Source: an uncultured Streptococcus sp. (GTDB lineage: Bacteria; Bacillota; Bacilli; Lactobacillales; Streptococcaceae). Taken from it: a stretch of DNA of 5,055 bases. The translations under genes and the position numbers were made by a program. Every line of letters starts with the position of its first letter. Positions within the stretch are counted from its first letter, which is position 1. Positions 1 to 5,055 of the stretch are shown piece after piece. The notes beneath the pieces are model-generated. The model was given only the letters and a program-made list of their open reading frames with translations, was not told the origin of the DNA and did not search any database. The stretch lies in contig NZ_CALIIB010000031.1 in assembly GCF_938020365.1 (NCBI RefSeq), forward strand, positions 1 through 5,055, in the 5' to 3' direction.

Positions 1-1
1 C

Positions 2-2650
2 TTTATCTTTATCAAGGATGTGGCTGAAAAGCATGGTGTGACCAATCTCAAGGATTTGAATACGGATCTGGTCGATGAGAATTCTTACAAGAAGGCTCGG
101 GTCAAGCATGCGACCATTTATGTGAAAAATCAGACGGGACTAAAAAATATTTTCAAGTTAGTCAGTCTGTCCAATACCAAGTATTTCGAAGGTGTCCCTC
201 GGATTCCACGGACTGTACTAGATGCCCATCGTGAAGGCTTGATTTTAGGCTCAGCCTGCTCAGAAGGCGAAGTCTATGACGCTGTTGTCTCTCAGGGAGT
301 GGATGCGGCTGTTGAAGTAGCCAAGTATTATGACTTTATCGAGGTTATGCCGCCGGCTATCTATGAGCCGCTGATTGCCAAGGAGCAGATCAAAGACCAG
401 GAAGAGTTGCAGACCATTATTCGCAATCTAATTGAGGTCGGAGATCGCTTGGGCAAGCCTGTCCTTGCGACGGGGAATGTCCACTATATCGAGCCGGAAG
501 AAGAAATCTATCGTGAGATTATCGTACGGAGTCTCGGTCAGGGAGCCATGATAAACCGGACCATTGGTCACGGTGAAAATGCCCAGCCGGCTCCGCTTCC
601 AAAGGCTCACTTCCGGACCACCAATGAGATGCTGGACGAATTTGCCTTCTTGGGCGAGGACTTAGCTAAGAAGCTGGTCATCACCAATCCGAATCAGCTG
701 GCGGAGACCTTTGAGCCGGTAGAGGTAGTCAAGGGCGACCTCTATACGCCTTTCATTGACAAGGCTGAGGAGACAGTTGCCGAGCTGACCTACCAAAAGG
801 CCTTTGAGATTTATGGCAATCCGCTGCCAGATATCGTAGACTTGCGAATTGAAAAAGAGCTGACCTCCATCTTGGGGAATGGCTTTGCCGTAATTTACCT
901 GGCTTCGCAGATGTTGGTGCAACGCTCCAACGAGCGGGGCTATCTGGTAGGTTCGCGGGGGTCTGTCGGATCAAGCTTTGTCGCGACCATGATTGGGATT
1001 ACCGAGGTTAATCCTCTGTCGCCCCACTATGTCTGTGGCAAATGCCAATACAGCGAGTTCATCACGGATGGATCCTATGGTTCTGGCTTTGATATGCCGG
1101 ATAAGGACTGTCCAGAGTGCGGTCACAAGCTGAGCAAGAACGGTCAGGATATTCCTTTTGAGACCTTCCTTGGATTTGACGGGGACAAGGTACCCGATAT
1201 TGATTTGAACTTCTCTGGAGAAGATCAGCCGAGCGCCCACTTGGACGTGCGGGACATCTTTGGTGAGGAGTATGCCTTTCGGGCTGGAACTGTTGGTACC
1301 GTCGCAGCTAAGACGGCCTATGGATTTGTCAAAGGCTATGAGCGCGACTACGGGAAGTTCTACCGGGACGCAGAAGTTGAGCGTCTGGCACAGGGAGCTG
1401 CTGGAGTCAAGCGGACGACTGGACAACACCCGGGCGGAATCGTTGTTATCCCTAACTACATGGATGTTTATGACTTTACACCGGTCCAATATCCAGCTGA
1501 TGATGTGACGGCCGAGTGGCAGACCACCCATTTTAACTTCCACGATATCGATGAAAATGTCCTCAAGCTTGATGTTCTGGGACACGATGATCCGACCATG
1601 ATTCGGAAGCTTCAGGACTTGTCTGGCATTGATCCTAATGACATTCCTATGGATGATGCCGGTGTCATGGCCCTCTTTTCTGGGACAGACATTCTGGGGG
1701 TGACTCAGGAGCAAATCGGCACGCCGACTGGTATGCTGGGGATTCCAGAGTTTGGGACCAACTTTGTACGGGGCATGGTTGATGAGACCCATCCGACAAC
1801 TTTTGCCGAGCTCTTACAGCTATCTGGTCTTTCTCATGGTACGGACGTTTGGCTGGGCAATGCTCAGGACTTGATTAAGCAAGGAATTGCCGACCTGTCC
1901 ACCGTTATCGGCTGTCGGGACGACATCATGGTTTACCTCATGCACAAGGGCTTGGATCCTAAGATGGCCTTTACGATCATGGAGCGCGTGCGGAAGGGCC
2001 TTTGGCTGAAGATTTCTGAAGAGGAGCGCAATGGCTACATCGCAGCCATGAAGGAAAATAATGTGCCAGAATGGTACATCGAGTCCTGTGGAAAGATCAA
2101 GTACATGTTCCCTAAGGCCCATGCGGCGGCCTACGTTATGATGGCCCTGCGGGTGGCCTACTTCAAGGTGCATCATCCGATTTATTACTATTGTGCTTAT
2201 TTCTCCATCCGGGCTAAGGCCTTTGATATCAAGACTATGAGTGGTGGCCTTGATGCCGTCAAACGCCGGATGAGCGAAATCGCTGAAAAGCGCAAGAACA
2301 ACGAAGCCTCCAATGTAGAAATTGACCTTTATACGACTTTGGAAATCGTCAATGAAATGCTGGAGCGAGGCTTTAAATTCGGCAAGCTAGATCTTTACAA
2401 GAGCCATGCGACGGAGTTTCTCATCGAAGGAGATACCCTTATCCCGCCTTTCTCTACCATGGACGGTCTGGGTGATAACGTTGCCCGCCAATTAGTTAGA
2501 GCGCGGGAAGAAGGTGAATTCCTTTCTAAGACGGAGCTCCGCAAGCGCGGCGGCCTCTCTAGCACCCTAGTCGAAAAAATGGACGACATGGGTATCCTAG
2601 GTAATATGCCCGAGGATAACCAGCTAAGTCTCTTTGATGATTTGTTTTAA
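2..2650 (+). CDS. polC: DNA polymerase III alpha subunit, PolC type (3' part; 5' end outside window)
   Basis: This is the replicative DNA polymerase of low-GC Gram-positive bacteria, which extends DNA at the fork in the cytoplasm while bound to the sliding clamp. The frame is open from base 2 (reading FIFIKDVAEK), so the GTG at 20 is an internal Val codon, not a start. The 882 residues visible compare with about 1,460 in streptococcal PolC; the N-terminal, OB and nearly all of the inserted 3'-5' exonuclease regions are missing. Seen here, in window residue numbers: the second half of the PHP domain (GLILGSACSEGE; GNVH with H161); GSRGSVGSS at 317-325; a zinc-binding C345-x2-C348-x21-C370-x2-C373; catalytic Asp D399 and D401 (PDIDLNFSGE) and D524 (LDVLGHDDPT), the 399-524 spacing matching known PolC enzymes; FPKAHAAAY at 703-711; a helix-hairpin-helix-like GLG at 822-824; and a C-terminal clamp-binding QLSLF at 874-878. 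GC is near 50% by sample counts. No frameshift or missing key residue was seen. Confidence 0.98.
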   Translation, partial: FIFIKDVAEKHGVTNLKDLNTDLVDENSYKKARVKHATIYVKNQTGLKNIFKLVSLSNTKYFEGVPRIPRTVLDAHREGLILGSACSEGEVYDAVVSQGVDAAVEVAKYYDFIEVMPPAIYEPLIAKEQIKDQEELQTIIRNLIEVGDRLGKPVLATGNVHYIEPEEEIYREIIVRSLGQGAMINRTIGHGENAQPAPLPKAHFRTTNEMLDEFAFLGEDLAKKLVITNPNQLAETFEPVEVVKGDLYTPFIDKAEETVAELTYQKAFEIYGNPLPDIVDLRIEKELTSILGNGFAVIYLASQMLVQRSNERGYLVGSRGSVGSSFVATMIGITEVNPLSPHYVCGKCQYSEFITDGSYGSGFDMPDKDCPECGHKLSKNGQDIPFETFLGFDGDKVPDIDLNFSGEDQPSAHLDVRDIFGEEYAFRAGTVGTVAAKTAYGFVKGYERDYGKFYRDAEVERLAQGAAGVKRTTGQHPGGIVVIPNYMDVYDFTPVQYPADDVTAEWQTTHFNFHDIDENVLKLDVLGHDDPTMIRKLQDLSGIDPNDIPMDDAGVMALFSGTDILGVTQEQIGTPTGMLGIPEFGTNFVRGMVDETHPTTFAELLQLSGLSHGTDVWLGNAQDLIKQGIADLSTVIGCRDDIMVYLMHKGLDPKMAFTIMERVRKGLWLKISEEERNGYIAAMKENNVPEWYIESCGKIKYMFPKAHAAAYVMMALRVAYFKVHHPIYYYCAYFSIRAKAFDIKTMSGGLDAVKRRMSEIAEKRKNNEASNVEIDLYTTLEIVNEMLERGFKFGKLDLYKSHATEFLIEGDTLIPPFSTMDGLGDNVARQLVRAREEGEFLSKTELRKRGGLSSTLVEKMDDMGILGNMPEDNQLSLFDDLF

Positions 2651-2653
2651 GAA

Positions 2654-2663
2654 GGTAGATTAT
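2654..2663 (+). repeat. 10-bp direct repeat, left copy (GGTAGATTAT)
   Basis: GGTAGATTAT begins three bases after the polC stop codon. An identical copy lies at 4676-4685, on the far side of the AT-rich NACHT gene and its promoter. The two copies bracket the whole NACHT unit, including its terminator. Both matches are seen directly. Reading them as a target-site duplication or recombination footprint is inference, since a chance 10-mer match between two short AT-rich intergenic regions is possible. Confidence 0.5.
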
Positions 2664-2688
2664 CCTCAATTTTACAGAGATGTTTGAT

Positions 2689-2734
2689 AATTAAAAAATA
2701 ACAGGACATTAGACAATCCTGTTATTTTTTAATT
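2689..2734. terminator. Bidirectional rho-independent terminator between convergent polC and NACHT genes
   Basis: Bases 2689-2706 and 2717-2734 form a perfect 18-bp inverted repeat with a 10-base loop (2707-2716). The core is ATAACAGGA / TCCTGTTAT, and the outer stem is AT-rich, with six A on the left (2693-2698) and six T on the right (2725-2730). On either strand the transcript ends in a GC-containing stem followed by a U-run, so it can stop polC transcription (+, 38 bases after the stop) and NACHT transcription (-, 29 bases after the stop). The placement between two converging stop codons fits this role. Confidence 0.92.
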
Positions 2735-2763
2735 GTGAACATAAATATATAACGGCTAGATTA

Positions 2764-4563
2764 CTAATCCTCTAAGACTATCTCATCTTCTTTTAGGGAA
2801 TCTATCAGTTTCTGTTTATAATGAGTTAGAGAAAGTATATGTTGGCCAATCCAGGAATTTTTAAATAATTTAAATAAATTTTTATTCTTTATAAGTTCCC
2901 TAGGATCTATTTCTGTGAATACTAAGTTATTAGCTTTGCAGAATGAAACTAGCTGACTATTAGAAGGCTTTAGTGATTTGTATATATTGAAGTTGATAGT
3001 TTTTGCGAAAAAATTATAAATAAAACTATGAGATCCACCTGTTGGTAAACATAACCTTACTTCAAAATCTCTAGTGCTCCTAGACTTTGTATTAACTTCA
3101 ATCGCTACAGGAAGGTTGAGGATGTAGTATTCCAGCCAGTTTTCATCACTAGTTTTAGATTTTTCAAATTTATATAATAACGGAATTAATATGTTGCTAT
3201 TGAAGCGTTGGGTATTCATATCCTCTAACATAAAAAATACTGAATCTGCACTAGTGCTAAATTTTCCTGAGTCTATTAGATGAAAGCTATAGTCACGCAT
3301 CTTACTATCCGTTTGTATATTTAGAAAATAAGCAACAAAATATTCTTGGAAGGAACGATGGGAGAACTTGTATCTGTTTCCTTCTTTGTATAGTACACAC
3401 AGACAGTTTTCTAAATCGTAGATAAAATTGTCTATATTGAGAACGTTTTTAATTCGAGGAGGAAATTTTTTAAAAATTTCTTCAATCTCTGGGAATGTCA
3501 ACTCTGTTTTTGCTTTTTGGTATGTCAGAAAACAGAAGATTGCAAAACATTCTTTAAAAGTATCTGAACTTAAATCTGATTGCAGTTTTCGTCGATAACT
3601 TTTCGTAGCATCGTGCTTCGAGAGCATGGTATCAAAGGCTTGATAGTAGAATAGGTGTAATTTTTGCGGAATTTCTGCATAGTCATTGTAAGTGGAGAGC
3701 ATAATATTTAGTAACAGAGGATTTGAAGCGAAGGATTCATGTCTATCATATAAACCACTCTCTAGGTCGCGAATAAATTTATTTTTGAGTTCCTCATCTG
3801 GATATTCAATTTTTGTAATAAGACTTATAGCTTGTTCTTTAGTAAAGGAAGTAGATTTTAGAACTGTAAATCGCTGAAACTCTATGAATTCGGATTCACT
3901 ATAAGGTCTTGAAGAAAGTATGTAATGGTTTTCAGGGTATTTGTCACAAAAATCATTTAACTTCTTGAAAAATTCTTTTTGGTTCTCACTATATAACTCG
4001 TCATATCCATCAAGTAGAAATAAAAAGCATCCGGATTGAAGTGCATAATCTAAATATTCTTCTTGGAATGTATTATGAAATTGATTTAGTTTTTTTAACA
4101 GTAATTTTTCAAGATCTAAATGCTCCTCGTCGTTGAAATCTTTTAATTCAATAAAAATAGGAATATAGTCGTTTAATTTCAATTCACTTAGAAAAAGGTG
4201 TTTCATGAGAGTGGATTTACCAATTCCACCAGAACCTTCAATGATTAAAAATTTTGAGAGATCAGTCAGTACTTTTGTTGTAGTGGGCTTGATGATGTCT
4301 GAGCCTTTTCTTAAAAATGGAATTTCAAAAAAATCATATAGTTTTTTGGGCTCAATTCCATAGATAATCGTTTTTGTTTTACTATATTTATCATAGGATT
4401 TAGTTAAATAGGCTTCAAATGCTATCCCCAGATCAATTTTTACTTCATTATAACTAGATTTTACTTTATCAGTTGTTTTTGAAATAATAGGTGAGAGGTA
4501 TTTATCTAGAACGATATTAATAAATTTACTTGCTAAGTCATTATTAAAATTATTATCTATCAC
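2764..4563 (-). CDS. Solitary NACHT-domain NTPase (bacterial NLR-like, probable anti-phage defence protein)
   Basis: This 599-residue protein is a STAND-class P-loop NTPase of the NACHT type. Domains in order: residues 1-105, a short predicted helical region with no recognised catalytic motif, ending in a segment (about 48-85) resembling the linker that precedes many bacterial NACHT domains; Walker A GSGGIGKST at 110-118; Walker B LFLLDGYDEL at 181-190 with the NACHT-typical acidic D185-G-x-D188-E189; a sensor-like SSRP at 217-220; NPLLL at 281-285; and the helical-domain signature FSHRSFQEYFVAYFL at 400-414. Residues 415-599 contain no LRR, WD40 or TPR repeats that I can see. No signal peptide or membrane segment is evident, so it is probably cytoplasmic. 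Family knowledge: several bacterial NACHT proteins sense phage and abort infection. The specific trigger and killing mechanism here are unknown. The GTG start at 4563 is supported by AGGAG seven bases upstream and by the absence of an in-frame ATG before residue 120. Stop is TAG. The gene is far more AT-rich than polC (sample lines 23-42% GC against 53%), suggesting horizontal acquisition. NACHT call very sure; defence role likely. Confidence 0.93.
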   Translation of the reverse strand: MIDNNFNNDLASKFINIVLDKYLSPIISKTTDKVKSSYNEVKIDLGIAFEAYLTKSYDKYSKTKTIIYGIEPKKLYDFFEIPFLRKGSDIIKPTTTKVLTDLSKFLIIEGSGGIGKSTLMKHLFLSELKLNDYIPIFIELKDFNDEEHLDLEKLLLKKLNQFHNTFQEEYLDYALQSGCFLFLLDGYDELYSENQKEFFKKLNDFCDKYPENHYILSSRPYSESEFIEFQRFTVLKSTSFTKEQAISLITKIEYPDEELKNKFIRDLESGLYDRHESFASNPLLLNIMLSTYNDYAEIPQKLHLFYYQAFDTMLSKHDATKSYRRKLQSDLSSDTFKECFAIFCFLTYQKAKTELTFPEIEEIFKKFPPRIKNVLNIDNFIYDLENCLCVLYKEGNRYKFSHRSFQEYFVAYFLNIQTDSKMRDYSFHLIDSGKFSTSADSVFFMLEDMNTQRFNSNILIPLLYKFEKSKTSDENWLEYYILNLPVAIEVNTKSRSTRDFEVRLCLPTGGSHSFIYNFFAKTINFNIYKSLKPSNSQLVSFCKANNLVFTEIDPRELIKNKNLFKLFKNSWIGQHILSLTHYKQKLIDSLKEDEIVLED

Positions 4564-4570
4564 TGTTTCA

Positions 4571-4575
4571 CTCCT
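4571..4575 (-). promoter_or_regulatory. Shine-Dalgarno site for the NACHT gene, deciding a GTG start
   Basis: On the minus strand AGGAG ends seven bases before the GTG at 4563-4561. This spacing is ideal and selects GTG as the start, which matters because the next in-frame Met codon is residue 120, inside the P-loop region. Confidence 0.85.
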
Positions 4576-4600
4576 AATAAATTTTTGGTATTTTTTATAA

Positions 4601-4629
4601 AGAGTATCATATTAACTTTTTTATGTCAA
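4601..4629 (-). promoter_or_regulatory. Sigma-A-type promoter of the NACHT gene
   Basis: Read on the minus strand: a perfect -35 TTGACA (4629-4624), a 17-base spacer, then -10 TACTCT (4606-4601) preceded by TGA (4609-4607), which gives an extended -10 of the form TGnTAnnnT. The -10 hexamer itself is weak; the perfect -35 and TGn should compensate. The predicted transcript start near 4594 leaves a leader of about 30 bases before the GTG. The gene therefore appears to be monocistronic and independent of its neighbours. No clear operator palindrome was seen over this promoter. Confidence 0.72.
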
Positions 4630-4675
4630 TATATTTGAAGAGTGAATTATCGTTTAAAAAAAGTATCTTTCTTAT

Positions 4676-4685
4676 GGTAGATTAT
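4676..4685 (+). repeat. 10-bp direct repeat, right copy (GGTAGATTAT)
   Basis: Identical to 2654-2663 and in the same orientation. It lies immediately left of the palindrome at 4687-4719 and about 47 bases upstream of the NACHT -35 box, so the promoter, gene and terminator of the NACHT unit are all inside the pair. No terminal inverted repeats or transposase accompany it. Confidence 0.5.
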
Positions 4686-4686
4686 T

Positions 4687-4719
4687 AGCTAATGTATATC
4701 TAATAGATTTACATTGGCT
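4687..4719. promoter_or_regulatory. 33-bp imperfect palindrome: candidate toxin-antitoxin operator and/or relic terminator
   Basis: Symmetry is centred on base 4703. The arms AGCTAATGTA (4687-4696) and TACATTGGCT (4710-4719) pair at 9 of 10 positions, the odd one being a T-G wobble. An inner ATCT/AGAT (4698-4701, 4705-4708) continues the same symmetry, giving 14 of 16 arm positions paired. The right arm covers the -35 box of the antitoxin promoter, the usual place for an operator bound by a ribbon-helix-helix antitoxin of the RelB/DinJ type. The right arm is also followed by TTC and six T (4720-4728), so in RNA on the + strand it looks like a rho-independent terminator. Which role applies cannot be settled from sequence; both are possible. 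Confidence 0.65.
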
Positions 4720-4736
4720 TTCTTTTTTGTTAAAAT
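4708..4736 (+). promoter_or_regulatory. Sigma-A-type promoter of the toxin-antitoxin operon
   Basis: The -35 TTTACA (4708-4713) is separated by 17 bases from the -10 TAAAAT (4731-4736), which is preceded by TGT (4728-4730) as an extended -10. Predicted start near 4743 gives a leader of about 18 bases containing AAGG (4750-4753), seven bases before the ATG. The -35 lies in the right arm of the palindrome, consistent with autorepression by the antitoxin or the toxin-antitoxin complex, as is known for this family. Confidence 0.8.
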
Positions 4737-4760
4737 AGTCTATAGAAAGAAGGTGAGAGT

Positions 4761-5024
4761 ATGTCAAAGACTAGTATGAGCATCCGCTTGGACAGTGAGG
4801 TCAAGGAGCAGGCTCAACAGGTTTTCAACAGCTTAGGAATGGATATGACGACAGCTATCAATATTTTTCTTCGTCAGGCTATTCAGTACCAAGGGCTGCC
4901 CTTTGATGTTAGACTGGATGAGAGTCGGAAGCTAGTGGAAGTATTGGCAGATTTAGATCAAAATAGGAATATGAGTCAGTCTTTTGTGAGCGTCTCAGAC
5001 TTGATGGAGGATTTGCGTGCTTAA
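4761..5024 (+). CDS. RelB/DinJ-family antitoxin of a type II toxin-antitoxin system
   Basis: This 87-residue protein should neutralise the toxin encoded just downstream and repress its own promoter. Residues 4-10 (TSMSIRL) form the DNA-binding beta strand of a ribbon-helix-helix fold. Residues about 11-25 and 29-43 (MTTAINIFLRQAI) are its two helices, and the following QGLPFDV is typical of RelB/DinJ proteins. Residues about 52-87 are charged and likely the flexible toxin-wrapping tail. The ATG is preceded by AAGGTGAG at good spacing. GC (45% in a sample line) is close to streptococcal average and unlike the adjacent NACHT gene, so it probably arrived separately. The start of the next gene overlaps its last 8 bases, indicating translational coupling. 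Family assignment is firm; DinJ rather than RelB is favoured only by the YafQ-like partner. Confidence 0.93.
   Translation: MSKTSMSIRLDSEVKEQAQQVFNSLGMDMTTAINIFLRQAIQYQGLPFDVRLDESRKLVEVLADLDQNRNMSQSFVSVSDLMEDLRA
5006..5010 (+). promoter_or_regulatory. Shine-Dalgarno site for the toxin, inside the antitoxin gene
   Basis: GGAGG lies within the last codons of the antitoxin, six bases before the GTG at 5017. It supports a GTG start overlapping the antitoxin stop and coupled translation of the pair. Confidence 0.75.
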
Positions 5025-5055
5025 GATTCGTTATCATAAGCAGTTTAAAAAAGAT
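5017..5055 (+). CDS. YafQ/RelE-like mRNA interferase toxin (first 13 codons; cut by window end)
   Basis: The frame opens with GTG and reads M-L-K-I-R-Y-H-K-Q-F-K-K-D before the window ends. It overlaps the antitoxin by 8 bases and has a strong GGAGG site. This N-terminus (a short strand followed by a basic helix, HKQFKKD) is what I recall for streptococcal YafQ-type toxins of the RelE superfamily, which cleave mRNA on the ribosome. No catalytic residues are visible in this fragment, so the family call rests on the N-terminal resemblance, the antitoxin family and the classic antitoxin-first overlapping arrangement. Whether the toxin is intact cannot be told. Confidence 0.78.
   Translation, partial: MLKIRYHKQFKKD

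Noticed and set aside
20..22. GTG as the start codon of polC
   Set aside because: The frame is open back to base 2 and reads recognisable PolC sequence (FIFIKDVAEK) there; known PolC proteins have several hundred more residues upstream.
971..1792. 273-codon open frame on the minus strand inside polC
   Set aside because: It is antisense to the catalytic core of a well-conserved gene, its translation resembles no family I recognise, and no Shine-Dalgarno site or promoter was recognised for it. Other antisense frames in polC (for example 1820-2176) were rejected for the same reason.
2757..2763. A third partial copy of the flanking repeat (TAGATTA)
   Set aside because: Only seven bases match, within a very AT-rich stretch; it is likely coincidental.
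3692..3877. 61-codon open frame on the plus strand inside the NACHT gene
   Set aside because: It lies opposite the conserved NACHT coding sequence, and its product shows no recognisable features.
4327..4333. Seven-base A run (and a seven-base T run at 4090-4096) in the NACHT gene as phase-variable tracts
   Set aside because: Runs of this length are expected in such an AT-rich gene and are too short to argue for slipped-strand switching; the frame is intact.
2664..4675. The NACHT segment as an insertion sequence or transposon
   Set aside because: There is no transposase or integrase, and the ends just inside the direct repeats show no terminal inverted repeats on inspection. A passive insertion or recombination event remains possible.
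4714..4719. TTGGCT as the -35 box of the antitoxin promoter
   Set aside because: The spacer to TAAAAT would be only 11 bases; TTTACA at 4708-4713 gives the optimal 17.

Overview
The window looks like chromosome from a low-GC Firmicute, most likely a Streptococcus. The evidence is a PolC-type replicative polymerase with streptococcal-looking sequence, strong Shine-Dalgarno sites, consensus sigma-A promoters with extended -10 elements, and a RelB/DinJ-YafQ type toxin-antitoxin pair. The species cannot be fixed from the sequence alone.

Layout: (1) Bases 2-2650, + strand, hold the 3' part (882 codons) of polC, the DNA polymerase III alpha subunit. Its 5' end lies outside the window. (2) Bases 2651-2763 are a short convergent intergenic region with a perfect 18-bp inverted repeat that should terminate transcription from both sides. 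(3) Bases 2764-4563, - strand, hold a 599-residue solitary NACHT (STAND-class) NTPase. It resembles the NLR-like bNACHT proteins known to defend bacteria against phage. It is much more AT-rich than its neighbours and has its own promoter, Shine-Dalgarno site and GTG start. (4) Bases 4564-4760 are a divergent regulatory region. It holds the NACHT promoter, one of two copies of a 10-bp direct repeat, a 33-bp imperfect palindrome and the toxin-antitoxin promoter. (5) Bases 4761-5024, + strand, hold a RelB/DinJ-family antitoxin. A YafQ-like toxin follows with an 8-base overlap and is cut off by the window edge after 13 codons.

Reading of the whole: a core replication gene is followed by an accessory patch of one probable phage-defence gene and one toxin-antitoxin operon. 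The 10-bp direct repeat GGTAGATTAT occurs just after the polC stop and again just before the palindrome, so it brackets the AT-rich NACHT segment. If one copy and everything between are removed in thought, the palindrome and its following T-run fall about 15 bases after the polC stop, where a native polC terminator would be expected. This suggests, but does not prove, that the NACHT cassette was inserted between polC and its original terminator and brought its own bidirectional terminator. The most interesting items are the NACHT gene with its unassigned N- and C-terminal regions, the possible insertion footprint, and the palindrome that could serve as relic terminator, toxin-antitoxin operator, or both.
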